Positions 34,966-43,381 of a stretch of 64,000 nucleotides of DNA are shown one piece after another. Below the pieces are notes generated by a model. It made no database searches, had not been told where the DNA came from, and was given only the letters and a program-made list of their open reading frames with translations. The DNA comes from Neobacillus sp. FSL H8-0543 (GTDB taxonomy: Bacteria > Bacillota > Bacilli > Bacillales > Cytobacillaceae). The stretch lies in the NCBI RefSeq assembly GCF_038592905.1, contig NZ_CP151943.1:5034501-5098500 (forward strand), given 5' to 3'. A program made the position numbers and the translations under genes. Every line of letters starts with the position of its first letter. Position 1 is the first letter of the stretch.

Positions 34966-35918
34966 GTTTTTTACAGGATCCAGTATTTATCATAGTTGCT
35001 GCTATTCTAGTAGACTTGTGGATTGGAGACCCCCGACTGTTTCCACACCCTGTCATCCTAATGGGGAAACTGATTACATATTTAGAGAAAAGCTGGAATA
35101 ACGGTGAAAATAGAAAAAGAAAAGGAATCGCTCTTACGATAACCGTCGTTTCCTTTGTTTTTGTTATCACCCAAGCTCTTCTCTTTCTCGTCTATCACTT
35201 GCATTGGGTTGTTGGTCTCTTGATCGAGATTTATCTAATTTCAACAACAATAGCGGCAAAAGGACTTTCGTCTGCCGCTAAAAGTGTCCTGCACCCTTTG
35301 GAAAAAGGGAATTTAGTCGAAGCCAGGAGCAAGCTAAGTATGATTGTCGGGCGTGATACGGAGAGCTTATCAGAGAGTGAAATGATAAGAGGAACAGTGG
35401 AGACGGTGGCCGAAAATACAGTCGATGGCATAACCGCACCATTATTCTGGGCAATCATTGGCGGAGCACCACTTGCGCTAGCTTACCGTGCCATTAATAC
35501 ATTAGATTCGATGGTGGGATATAAAAATGACAGATATATGGATTTTGGGTGGGCGTCAGCAAAACTTGACGATCTTGCTAATTGGCTACCTGCTAGAATC
35601 ACTGCCTATTCGATGTGGCTTGCGGCCTTTGTCATAAAAGGATCAAAAATGAGAAATGGCTGGAAAATCACTTGGAGGGATGCTAGGAAACACCCAAGTC
35701 CAAATAGCGGATGGTCAGAGGCGATGGTAGCCGGCTTAATCGGAATCCAGTTAGGTGGAATAAATTATTATCGCGGGAAAAAGTCAGTAAGGGCAACAAT
35801 GGGCGATCCATTAAGGGGGTTTTTGCTTTCTGATATCGAAAAAGCCATCGTATATATGCATGGAGGATGGATGGTATTTCTTGTTATCGGTATATGTTCC
35901 CTCCTATTGGTTAGATAG
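34962..35918 (+). CDS. cbiB: adenosylcobinamide-phosphate synthase
   Basis: This 318-residue membrane protein shows the CbiB pattern: DLWIGDPRLFPHPVILMGK near residue 20, then the SESEMIRGTVETVAENTVDG segment, GGAPLALAYRAINTLDSMVGYKNDRY, and the HPSPNSGWSEAMVAGL motif. It attaches aminopropanol phosphate (from CobD) to cobyric acid, remaking cobinamide phosphate after CbiZ cleavage. Start overlaps cbiP. Confidence 0.94.
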   Translation: MSFLQDPVFIIVAAILVDLWIGDPRLFPHPVILMGKLITYLEKSWNNGENRKRKGIALTITVVSFVFVITQALLFLVYHLHWVVGLLIEIYLISTTIAAKGLSSAAKSVLHPLEKGNLVEARSKLSMIVGRDTESLSESEMIRGTVETVAENTVDGITAPLFWAIIGGAPLALAYRAINTLDSMVGYKNDRYMDFGWASAKLDDLANWLPARITAYSMWLAAFVIKGSKMRNGWKITWRDARKHPSPNSGWSEAMVAGLIGIQLGGINYYRGKKSVRATMGDPLRGFLLSDIEKAIVYMHGGWMVFLVIGICSLLLVR

Positions 35919-35933
35919 TTAAAATGAGGTGAA

Positions 35934-37022
35934 ATGATGAAGTGGCCCAATCATGGTGGACAGTCAGAATCTATAAAACAACTTTTAGATATAAATTTAA
36001 ATGAGGAATTACTCGATTTTAGTGCGAATTTAAACCCATTAGGTCCACCTTCCTGGTTAAAGGAGACATTAACGAATGTTTATGAGACCGTTACCCGTTA
36101 TCCAGACCCGTCATATTCCAAAAGCAGCGCAGCAGTTGCGAATCATGAAGGGATCGAACAGGACAGCATCCTTTTAACAAATGGAGGAGCAGAGGCTATT
36201 TTCTTGGTCGCAAAATTTTTCGAAAAAGGAAAAGCCCTGATTGTTCAGCCAACTTTCGTGGAATATGAACGCGCGTGCAAGCACTACCATATCAAGGTGG
36301 AAGATGTTTTTTATGAGCAAACAAACGGATTTACCTTACCAATGCCCGTTATTCGAGAAAAGCTAAAGGAGAAGGATGTTATTTTCCTTTGTCGTCCCAA
36401 TAACCCGACAGGGACGGTTATCGCTGTAAAGGATTTGCAGCTGTTGGTAACGGAAGGTAAAAAAACAGGTACATATGTAGTGGTGGATGAAGCCTTTGTC
36501 GATTTTCTGCCAGCCTCCACTCCCAGCCTATCGACATGGTTAGCTTCTTACCCAAATTTAATATTATTACGTTCGTTAACAAAAATGTATACCATCCCTG
36601 GGCTAAGAATTGGCTATCTGATGGCACATCCAACCATCATACGCGTTTTGAAAAATGAACAAATTCCATGGAGTATAAACTCGCTAGTGGATGCTGTTGT
36701 TCCAAAACTACTAGAAGATCGACACTTTGTCGAGAATACAAAAGTGTGGCTTCGTGAACAATCCGAGTACTTATTTGAGGTGTTACAAACAATGGATTTT
36801 TATCTTTCCCCGACACAGGTAAACTTTTACCTTTTACAAGATAAGAAGGAACCAAACCGAACAGAGGAGCTTTTTTATTTTTTAGTAAAACACGGAATCT
36901 TACCACGACATTCGCAAAATTTTAAAGGTCTAAAGGGGGAGTTCCTACGGTTTGCGATCAGGTCAAAGGAAGAGAATCAACGATTGGTAGCTATTCTCCA
37001 AAAGTGGAGAGAGGAATCATGA
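35934..37022 (+). CDS. cobD: L-threonine-O-3-phosphate decarboxylase (CobD)
   Basis: This 362-residue class I/II PLP enzyme of the HisC type begins with the CobD-typical HGGQ and DFSANLNPLGPP motifs. The NNPTG motif (CRPNNPTGTVI) and the Schiff-base Lys in RSLTKMYTIPGLRIGY are visible. It supplies (R)-1-aminopropan-2-ol phosphate to CbiB. TGAGGTGA precedes two tandem ATGs (35934, 35937). The end overlaps the CobU start by 4 nt. Confidence 0.92.
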   Translation: MMKWPNHGGQSESIKQLLDINLNEELLDFSANLNPLGPPSWLKETLTNVYETVTRYPDPSYSKSSAAVANHEGIEQDSILLTNGGAEAIFLVAKFFEKGKALIVQPTFVEYERACKHYHIKVEDVFYEQTNGFTLPMPVIREKLKEKDVIFLCRPNNPTGTVIAVKDLQLLVTEGKKTGTYVVVDEAFVDFLPASTPSLSTWLASYPNLILLRSLTKMYTIPGLRIGYLMAHPTIIRVLKNEQIPWSINSLVDAVVPKLLEDRHFVENTKVWLREQSEYLFEVLQTMDFYLSPTQVNFYLLQDKKEPNRTEELFYFLVKHGILPRHSQNFKGLKGEFLRFAIRSKEENQRLVAILQKWREES

Positions 37023-37567
37023 TTATCTTTATATCTGGTGGTGCGCGGTCTGGTAAAAGTCATTTTTCCGAGCAAACGGCTCTTTCATTATATAACCAAG
37101 GCAACGAGGAGAATCAAAGAGGTTCTCTTTATTACATTGCTACTGCGAAAAAAAGTGATGAGGAGATGGTCGAACGCATTGAAATTCATCAGCAAGACAG
37201 AGGAAAGGTATGGAAAACGATTGAAGAGTCCTTTGATCTTGAACGGATTCTTTCAACCTGCAAAAAACAGGATGTTATTCTCATAGATTGTTTAACCATA
37301 TGGTTAAGTAATGTCTTGTTTGAGTGGGAATACAGTTTAGAAAAGGCGGAAATGGCCGTCAACGGCTGGTTAAGCCTGGCACGTGAAAGGGAATTTCACT
37401 TGTTAATTGTTTCCAATGATGTGAATGAAGGGATTCCCTTTTCGGATGAAGTGGTGCTTACCTATATCTATTCTTTACAGCGCCTGCATCAAACGATTGT
37501 CGAGCAATCAGAGCTAGTAGTGGAGGTTCAGGCAGGGATTTCAACTTATTGGAAGGGGGATAGGTGA
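37019..37567 (+). CDS. cobU: bifunctional adenosylcobinamide kinase / GTP guanylyltransferase
   Basis: This protein of about 182 residues has a canonical P-loop GGARSGKS near its N-terminus, RIEIHQQDRGKVW with the GMP-accepting His region, and the DCLTIWLSNVLFE motif of CobU/CobP. It phosphorylates cobinamide and adds GMP, giving adenosyl-GDP-cobinamide. The start overlaps cobD, and the stop overlaps cobS. Compare the second CobU-like gene at 38867, which has an altered P-loop. Confidence 0.92.
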   Translation: MIIFISGGARSGKSHFSEQTALSLYNQGNEENQRGSLYYIATAKKSDEEMVERIEIHQQDRGKVWKTIEESFDLERILSTCKKQDVILIDCLTIWLSNVLFEWEYSLEKAEMAVNGWLSLAREREFHLLIVSNDVNEGIPFSDEVVLTYIYSLQRLHQTIVEQSELVVEVQAGISTYWKGDR

Positions 37568-38325
37568 TGAAGCAAATAGGCTTTGGCTTTATACTTGCTA
37601 TCCAATTTCTGACACGGATCCCCATTCCCCTTCAAAGCCCTTGGAATAAAACGACAAGTAGATGGGCAATCAGAAGTTATCCGCTTGTCGGAGCGGTACT
37701 TGGCTCCATCCTCACTGCTATTGCATGGTCACTAGAATCCTATCTTCCTTTAGCTGTTATGACCTTTCTTATTCTTTCCTTATGGGTATGGTTAACAGGG
37801 GGACTCCACCTAGATGGCTGGATGGATGTCGCAGATTCAGTAGGCTCAAATGCTCCGCTTGAAAGAAAGTGGGAGATTATGAAAGATTCCCATGTAGGAA
37901 GCTTTGGAGTTATTGCCCTCCTGTTTTTACTAGCATGGAAGACGCTGATAATTTATTTTTTGTTACAATCAGTTATTCCTCTGTATTCGTTTATTTTCAT
38001 TCTCGCTTTTTCCCGGTTAGGAGCGGTTGTTTTAATGATTAATCTACCTACTGCAAAGCAACAGGGCTTGGCATGGGAATGGAAGAGGAATGTAAATCAA
38101 AAGGATTGTTTGTATGCCGTTATTTCAGTATTGGTCCCATTATGCTTCTTTCGTGACCTCCTCTTTTTACTGCCAGGTTACATTTTATTTATTGGAATAT
38201 TTGGAGCGTGGGTAAAACAACTATTTAAAGGATCAAATGGAGATTTAATAGGTACAGCAATTGAGGGAGGCGAATTATGGGGACTTGCGTTGACATGGAT
38301 TTATTTCTCGTTCGTCATGGGATAA
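37567..38325 (+). CDS. cobS: adenosylcobinamide-GDP ribazoletransferase (cobalamin synthase)
   Basis: This 252-residue membrane protein has about six hydrophobic segments and the CobS motifs FLTRIPIP, YPLVGAVLGS, GGLHLDGWMDVADSVG and MKDSHVGSFG. It joins alpha-ribazole (phosphate) to GDP-cobinamide, completing the nucleotide loop. An in-frame GTG lies 3 nt upstream. The end overlaps the next gene by 49 nt. Confidence 0.93.
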   Translation: MKQIGFGFILAIQFLTRIPIPLQSPWNKTTSRWAIRSYPLVGAVLGSILTAIAWSLESYLPLAVMTFLILSLWVWLTGGLHLDGWMDVADSVGSNAPLERKWEIMKDSHVGSFGVIALLFLLAWKTLIIYFLLQSVIPLYSFIFILAFSRLGAVVLMINLPTAKQQGLAWEWKRNVNQKDCLYAVISVLVPLCFFRDLLFLLPGYILFIGIFGAWVKQLFKGSNGDLIGTAIEGGELWGLALTWIYFSFVMG

Positions 38326-38912
38326 CCGATTGGAATCAGCAGAAAAGGTATTTAGGACATACGGATCGAAGCATAATAAATAGCGAACTCGATCAGCTTG
38401 AAAAGCTTCAAAAAGAGTTGACGGCACAACGTTTTGACCATGCCTTTACAAGTGATTTACGTCGTTGTCAGGAAACCTTAGCATATTTAAACATTCCCGC
38501 ACCCATTTCTGTCGATGCTAGATTACGAGAATTAAACTTTGGCGACTGGGAGGGAAAAACGTACAACGAGTTAAAAGACGAGAAAACGTATCAGGATTGG
38601 CTTGATAATTGGGAGCACGGCTCGATACCAAATGGAGAGTCATCTGATGCATTCAAAAACAGATTGGATTCCTTTTTGCAGGACTTATTTAAACAGAGTA
38701 TGGAAACCACTCCACATGGGAAAAAGCAATTTCTACTAATGACCCATGGTGGCGTTATCCGCTATCTTGTCTCGCGGTTTGTACCGTCGATGTCTTTTTG
38801 GGATCTATCCGTTTCCCATGGTCAGGGGATTCGACTCACCTTACTAAGGCAAAAGGAGGAATGGGTATGCAACTCGTTATTGGCGGTGCCTTCTCAGGAA
38901 AAAGGAAAATAG
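38277..38912 (+). CDS. cobC: alpha-ribazole phosphatase-like histidine phosphatase (CobC)
   Basis: This 211-residue phosphoglycerate-mutase-like phosphatase shows the catalytic LVRHGITDWN near its N-terminus, LRELNFGDWEG, and a later THGGVIRYLVS with the second His. In this operon it should remove the phosphate from alpha-ribazole phosphate or cobalamin phosphate. GAGGGAGG supports the ATG at 38277, although the family start is usually nearer the ATG at 38295. It overlaps cobS and the following CobU-like gene. Confidence 0.88.
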   Translation: MGTCVDMDLFLVRHGITDWNQQKRYLGHTDRSIINSELDQLEKLQKELTAQRFDHAFTSDLRRCQETLAYLNIPAPISVDARLRELNFGDWEGKTYNELKDEKTYQDWLDNWEHGSIPNGESSDAFKNRLDSFLQDLFKQSMETTPHGKKQFLLMTHGGVIRYLVSRFVPSMSFWDLSVSHGQGIRLTLLRQKEEWVCNSLLAVPSQEKGK

Positions 38913-39295
38913 TAAAGGAAACGAATGTATTATGTAGCTGGGTATCTGCCTATCAAGGAGATCGATTAGAGGATTGGGAAACCCACTGGCTTCATGGGAC
39001 AACATTAGTGATCGAGGGCTGGGAAAAATGGATTGCGGATGAGCTTACCACTAGTGAAAACAATGACGACATTCGAAGCGTATATAAAGTTCTATTTCAA
39101 ACACTGCTCGAAGAGGAGCAAAGAAGAAAAAGTAAAATTGTTTTAATTATTTTAGAAATGGGGAAGGGAATTGTCCCGCTTCAAAAGAAGGATAGAAGGC
39201 TTAGAGATATTGCAGGTTGGATTGCCCAGGATGCAGCACAGCTTTCAGATCAAGTAGTCTATGTCTGGAATGGATTATCGAGGAGTCTGAAATAA
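38867..39295 (+). CDS. CobU-like protein with degenerate P-loop
   Basis: This 142-residue protein starts MQLVIGGAFSGKRKIVKE, resembling the CobU N-terminus, but the P-loop ends GKR rather than GKS/T, and the DCLTIWL motif is reduced to VIEGWEKWI. The C-terminal IVPLQKKDRRLRDIAGWIAQDAAQLSD segment still resembles the last part of CobU. AAGGAGG precedes the ATG at 38867. It probably lacks kinase activity; a guanylyltransferase-only, chaperone or regulatory role is possible. It overlaps cobC by 46 nt, so it is a firm operon member. Confidence 0.75.
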   Translation: MQLVIGGAFSGKRKIVKETNVLCSWVSAYQGDRLEDWETHWLHGTTLVIEGWEKWIADELTTSENNDDIRSVYKVLFQTLLEEEQRRKSKIVLIILEMGKGIVPLQKKDRRLRDIAGWIAQDAAQLSDQVVYVWNGLSRSLK

Positions 39296-39332
39296 TTATT
39301 TATTTAGACGGCAAAATAGGGAGGTTTTATAG

Positions 39333-40157
39333 ATGAAATTAATTTCCATTTGTCCAAGTAATACGGAATTAGTCGCTTACTTAGGTTTAACCTCTTCGCT
39401 AAAAGGTGTGGATGACTTCTCCGATTGGCCAGAGGCTATTCAGAGATTACCAAGGCTCGGTCCGGATTTGAATATTGATATGGACAAAGTTGAACAGCTG
39501 CAGCCTGACTTAGTGTTAGCCTCTCTTTCTGTACCTGGAATGGAGCGAAATATCGAAGAGCTGAAGAAGAGAAATATACCCTATATCATCGTCCCAAATC
39601 CAAAGACATTAACAGAGGTTGGAGAGAGCCTTTTGGTTGTCGGAGAAGCGACGAATACCAATGAGAGAGCAAAACTTGTATACGAGAAATACAATCAACT
39701 ACTTGAAACCTACCAATCATTGTCCAAGCAAGTAGAAAAGCCGAAAACGATTTATTGGGAATGGTGGGCAAAACCAATTTTTACACCAGGTGCTACCAAT
39801 TGGTTAACAGAAATTAGTGAGCTTGCAGGAGGGAAGAATGTTTTCCAAGATAAGGCTCAAGCCAGTGTCCAAACAGATTGGGAGGAAGTTAAAAAAAGAA
39901 ATCCTGATGTTATGTGTATTATATGGGTTGGTGTACAAACGGAAAAAGTTAATCCAAAAGTCATCCTAAAACGTCCAGATTCTATGCAAATGGAGGCCAT
40001 TAAAAATAATCAGTTGTATATATTAGAGGAAGAATTATTTTGTAGACCATCACCTAGACTATTACTTGGTTTAAACAAGATAGCAAGTATCCTTCACCCC
40101 GCTATCTTTCCGCCGATTATTAAAAATCATGATCCTCTACTGGGAGAAGGCGGTTAA
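39333..40157 (+). CDS. cytoplasmic BtuF-like cobalamin-binding protein
   Basis: This 274-residue protein has the BtuF fold (MKLISICPSNTELVAYLGL, LQPDLVLASLS, WEWWAKPIFTPGATNW) but begins directly with the mature domain: there is no signal peptide and no lipobox. The ATG follows GGGAGG, and no upstream in-frame start would add a signal. It is the last gene of the B12 operon. A cytoplasmic corrinoid-binding or trafficking role is likely but unproven; loss of an export signal from a duplicated importer component is the simplest origin. Confidence 0.85.
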   Translation: MKLISICPSNTELVAYLGLTSSLKGVDDFSDWPEAIQRLPRLGPDLNIDMDKVEQLQPDLVLASLSVPGMERNIEELKKRNIPYIIVPNPKTLTEVGESLLVVGEATNTNERAKLVYEKYNQLLETYQSLSKQVEKPKTIYWEWWAKPIFTPGATNWLTEISELAGGKNVFQDKAQASVQTDWEEVKKRNPDVMCIIWVGVQTEKVNPKVILKRPDSMQMEAIKNNQLYILEEELFCRPSPRLLLGLNKIASILHPAIFPPIIKNHDPLLGEGG

Positions 40158-40279
40158 ATGGAAAGTGCAGTTCCGGTGCCAAGTCTTTTGTTTGGGTAAT
40201 TACTACCAATGCATTGAACAATATAGTAGAATAAATTGTGGGAATTGGGGTTATCCTCAGTAAACAAAAGTTATAGCAC

Positions 40280-40303
40280 ACCGGGGTAAGTGCCCCGATT
40301 TTT
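40280..40303 (+). terminator. terminator at the end of the B12 operon
   Basis: Stem CGGGG / CCCCG with a 6-nt loop and a short T run. It lies only 9 bp before the next gene's start, so it may also act as an attenuator for that gene. Confidence 0.55.
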
Positions 40304-40311
40304 CAGGAGGT

Positions 40312-41007
40312 ATGATGGGAAATATGTTAGTAAGCAAAAAAGCATTTCAATTCATTTTTGTAGCTTTATTAGCAGTATTGATGTTGGCTGGCTGTGGCAC
40401 AGACGCAGAAAAGGAACAGTCAACGGACAAAAAATCAGGGAATTCGGATGAAAAGCCAGCTGTGAATTCAGATTACCCGTCGAAGGTTGAAGAAAATCCA
40501 ACCGTCACGATTACAATGGATAATGATGAAGAAATCAAAATCGAATTATATCCTGAGATTGCACCCAATACTGTTGCTAACTTTGTATCGTTAATTGAAA
40601 AAGGTTTTTATGATGGGTTAATTTTCCACCGAGTGATTCCTGAGTTTATGATTCAAGGTGGTGACCCAGCAGGAAACGGAACGGGTGGACCAGATTATTC
40701 TATTCCAGGTGAATTTTCAGCCAATGGGTTTGATAATACCTTAAAACACGAGCGTGGAGTTCTCTCCATGGCACGATCCCAAGATCCGAATTCTGCTGGC
40801 TCCCAATTTTTTATCATGCACAAAGACTCAACGCATCTTGATGGAGAATATGCTGCTTTTGGTAAAGTAGTTGAGGGATTGGAAGTCGTTGATGCTATCG
40901 TTGCTACTGAACGTGGTGCTCAAGATTTGCCAGTCGAAGAACAGAAGATGAAAACCGTAAAAGTGGATACAAAAGGATTTGACTATCCTGAACCAGTAAA
41001 GCAATAA
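40312..41007 (+). CDS. cyclophilin-type peptidyl-prolyl isomerase lipoprotein
   Basis: This 231-residue protein has a lipoprotein signal with lipobox LAGC (Cys28), a charged linker, and a cyclophilin domain from about residue 65: PNTVANFVSLIEKGFYDGLIFHRVIPEFMIQGGDPAGNGTGG, and GSQFFIMHKDSTHLDGEYAAFGKV. It should catalyse prolyl isomerisation outside the membrane, assisting folding of exported proteins. CAGGAGG precedes tandem ATGs at 40312 and 40315. Monocistronic, with a strong terminator after it. Confidence 0.93.
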   Translation: MMGNMLVSKKAFQFIFVALLAVLMLAGCGTDAEKEQSTDKKSGNSDEKPAVNSDYPSKVEENPTVTITMDNDEEIKIELYPEIAPNTVANFVSLIEKGFYDGLIFHRVIPEFMIQGGDPAGNGTGGPDYSIPGEFSANGFDNTLKHERGVLSMARSQDPNSAGSQFFIMHKDSTHLDGEYAAFGKVVEGLEVVDAIVATERGAQDLPVEEQKMKTVKVDTKGFDYPEPVKQ

Positions 41008-41010
41008 TGA

Positions 41011-41061
41011 AAAAGACACCAGAAAACATCCATAAAATTGGATGATTCCTGGTGTTTTTTT
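41011..41061. terminator. bidirectional terminator
   Basis: AAAGACACCAG / CTGGTGTTTTTTT with an inner ATCC/GGAT pairing, between the convergent cyclophilin and YheC/D genes. Confidence 0.85.
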
Positions 41062-41064
41062 GCT

Positions 41065-41796
41065 TTAACCTTTTCGAAACCATCTCATCAGTTTATAAGC
41101 ACTTTTGTCCTCAAGCTTATTAAACATAGAAATGCCAGGAGTTAAATTCGCTTCAATAATCCACACTTTTCCATAAACATCTATTCCAATATCCAATCCG
41201 AATGTACGCTGAGAGGGATAATATTTCATAAGATGGTTTGCTGTTAATAATGAAACTTGATCAATTTCCTTTATTACTAAATCAGCATTTAGAAGTTTTA
41301 TCCTAGAACTATCGAGGGCTTCGATTACAGGCAAGACGGCCTGTGCAGTATTCGTAGTAAAATAACCTCTTGCTGCCACCTTGGCAAGCTTTCCAGTTAT
41401 CTTCCATTCATTCGATTTTCTTTTTCGCTGTACCATCACTCGGATATCAAAAGGGGAATTATTAATACTAGCTAACACTATCTTTTGTTGCACGATATAT
41501 TTTTTTTGCCGTGAAATTGTTTCCCTTAAAAAATCGTAGGCTTTCTGCTTACCTTCAAGAATGATTTTCTTGTTGCCTATGTGGGTGGAATATTTTTCAC
41601 TCCCTAAGGTAGAAACCAGTATAACTCCCTTTCCGTGAAAGCCACGGCTCGGTTTAAGGATTACTTCTCCATACTTATCTAGTAACTCATGAAAAGTACT
41701 TTTCCTTAGTAAGCGGGTTTCAGGCAGATTAGTAGCTAACTCGTTCTCTTTTAGCAGAAATTTATGTTTTGTCCATTTTCCTACAAAAGCACCCAT
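41065..41796 (-). CDS. YheC/YheD family ATP-grasp protein
   Basis: This 243-residue protein has an ATP-grasp fold in the YheC/D style: LPETRLLRKSTFHELLDKYGEVILKPSRGFHGKGV near the N-terminus, FDIRVMVQRK in the middle and the C-terminal DIGIDVYGKVWIIEANLTPG metal/ATP segment. Relatives are endospore coat-associated in Bacillus. It is shorter than many YheC/D proteins, retaining only the ATP-grasp core. GAGGAG lies 9 nt before the ATG. Substrate unknown. Confidence 0.88.
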   Translation of the reverse strand: MGAFVGKWTKHKFLLKENELATNLPETRLLRKSTFHELLDKYGEVILKPSRGFHGKGVILVSTLGSEKYSTHIGNKKIILEGKQKAYDFLRETISRQKKYIVQQKIVLASINNSPFDIRVMVQRKRKSNEWKITGKLAKVAARGYFTTNTAQAVLPVIEALDSSRIKLLNADLVIKEIDQVSLLTANHLMKYYPSQRTFGLDIGIDVYGKVWIIEANLTPGISMFNKLEDKSAYKLMRWFRKG

Positions 41797-41965
41797 ACAC
41801 TACTACTCCTCACTAGTTTCGGCATAATATTCATCATATGTGTGAACAAAAAAATCTCTTATAGCAATAGTTTGAGAGTTAGATAATCCTTAAAAAAAAT
41901 CCGTTTCGCTAGTGGGTACTCTTATAAAGAATATTTAAGTCTGGAAAATTATCAGTTTGTTATTC

Positions 41966-43090
41966 TTATAATACCGTTTCAGACGCAATCATGGCTGCTT
42001 CAGCATTGATTCTTCCAAATTGATATAATACTCCTGAACCAGGCACTTCATCTGTAGATGATTCTATTGCTTGTCTTATTATTTGATTACTTAATAACGG
42101 AAATGTGGCTCTTATCAAAGCGGCAAGACCTGCTACAAATGGAGAAGCCATTGATGTTCCATTTAACGGACCAAAATTCATGCACCCAATAGAATTTGTA
42201 TGATTCGGACATGTAGAGTAGATGCCAACACCTGGAGCAGCAACATCAACTCCATCTCCGAAATTTGAAAAGGAGGCTTTTTGGTCGTCCTCATCCGTTG
42301 CAGCGACACTTATCACATTTACATAAGCGGCAGGAAACTCTGGTACGTTCGTATTATCATTGCCTGCTGAAGCAACGATTACTACTCCATTATTCCATGC
42401 GAAGTTTACTGCGTCTTCTAGCATTATCGACCCATCTGCTCCACCAAGGCTCATATTGATGACATGTGCTCCCGCATTTGTTGCATCAACAATTCCAGCT
42501 GCAATCCAACTAAATAATCCAAAACCATCATCACCTAATACTTTCAAATTCCAGAGGTTTCCTGAATTAAAGCTTGTCCCAGCACCATTTACAAGATTAT
42601 TTGTAATGGCTCCAGCAATCCCAGCTACATGAGTACCATGACCAAAAAGATCATCAACCGTTGGTGAAGTGGTGAAATTGACATTTCTAGCAATTCTCGC
42701 AACTAAGTCTGGATGATCTTGGTCAATTCCTGTATCAAGAATTGCTATATTGATATTTGCTGGTGTAATTACTGCCCTGCACCATGCCTCAGGTGCATTT
42801 ATTTTTTCAAGACCCCATTGTAAATCGAAACTAGGATCATTAGGAATAATTCTACAAAGACCTGTTGCGTGAGCAATTCGATCTATTTCAACATAGCGAA
42901 TTTTTGCGTTGGTTGCATATTGGGCTAAATATTGATCAACATTTTCCAATGGTACACTTACAACATGGGCATTTAATTCTTTAATTTCTTGGACTAAAGT
43001 TGCTCCCATATTATAGTGGATTTCTTCACGTTCTTCCTTATTTACATTTGGGTAAAACCCGACGATTAAACGTTGTGTAGTTATTGCCAA
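41966..43090 (-). CDS. subtilisin-like serine protease (S8) without signal peptide
   Basis: This 374-residue S8 protease has the complete triad Asp119 (ILDTGID), His151 (GHGTHVAG), Ser313 (GTSMASP) and the oxyanion Asn244 (SAGND). Residues 1-75 look like an I9-type inhibitory propeptide (RLIVGFYPNVNKEEREEI onward), but no signal peptide precedes it. Four Cys are unusual for a Bacillus subtilase (Cys79, Cys104, Cys294, Cys303). The TTG start follows AAAGGAGATG. A 40-codon ORF ends 3 bp upstream and overlaps that ribosome site. It may act inside the cell or spore, or leave by another route (inference). Confidence 0.92.
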   Translation of the reverse strand: MAITTQRLIVGFYPNVNKEEREEIHYNMGATLVQEIKELNAHVVSVPLENVDQYLAQYATNAKIRYVEIDRIAHATGLCRIIPNDPSFDLQWGLEKINAPEAWCRAVITPANINIAILDTGIDQDHPDLVARIARNVNFTTSPTVDDLFGHGTHVAGIAGAITNNLVNGAGTSFNSGNLWNLKVLGDDGFGLFSWIAAGIVDATNAGAHVINMSLGGADGSIMLEDAVNFAWNNGVVIVASAGNDNTNVPEFPAAYVNVISVAATDEDDQKASFSNFGDGVDVAAPGVGIYSTCPNHTNSIGCMNFGPLNGTSMASPFVAGLAALIRATFPLLSNQIIRQAIESSTDEVPGSGVLYQFGRINAEAAMIASETVL

Positions 43091-43092
43091 AA

Positions 43093-43215
43093 CTACATCT
43101 CCTTTATAAGATTATTTTTTAAAGGAAGGGGATGAAAGAATTGAGTCTTCAGATACCTAGAAGCACCGATTGGAAAAAGCTGTCCATTCATTAAATAATT
43201 TAGAAATTGGTTCAT
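43093..43215 (-). CDS. small ORF (40 residues) just upstream of the subtilase
   Basis: On the minus strand, GGAAGGAGGG is followed 9 nt later by an ATG and 40 codons (start MNQFLNYLMNGQLFPIGASR), ending in TAG within the ribosome site of the subtilase gene. The peptide is moderately hydrophobic with a basic C-terminal half and no Cys. No family recognised. Its good ribosome site and tight coupling make it a real candidate: a leader peptide for translational coupling, a substrate, or an inhibitor of the protease. Confidence 0.55.
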   Translation of the reverse strand: MNQFLNYLMNGQLFPIGASRYLKTQFFHPLPLKNNLIKEM

Positions 43216-43330
43216 TTGTCAAATCCCTCCTTCCTGTCCCTATTTATAAAATTCAAACTGTAATACTTTCGTGTGGACAAACCATATAAATAGGTAAATT
43301 TTACTACCCTGAATTTGAACAGAAATAAAT

Positions 43331-43372
43331 ACAAAAAAGTGACAGGCACCGTTGGTGCCTATCACTTTTATA
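43331..43372 (-). terminator. terminator after the minus-strand MFS gene
   Basis: AAAAGTGA-ca-GGCACC / GGTGCC-ta-TCACTTTT with a 3-nt loop and a T run on the minus strand. Confidence 0.85.
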
Positions 43373-43381
43373 GGTTTGAAA

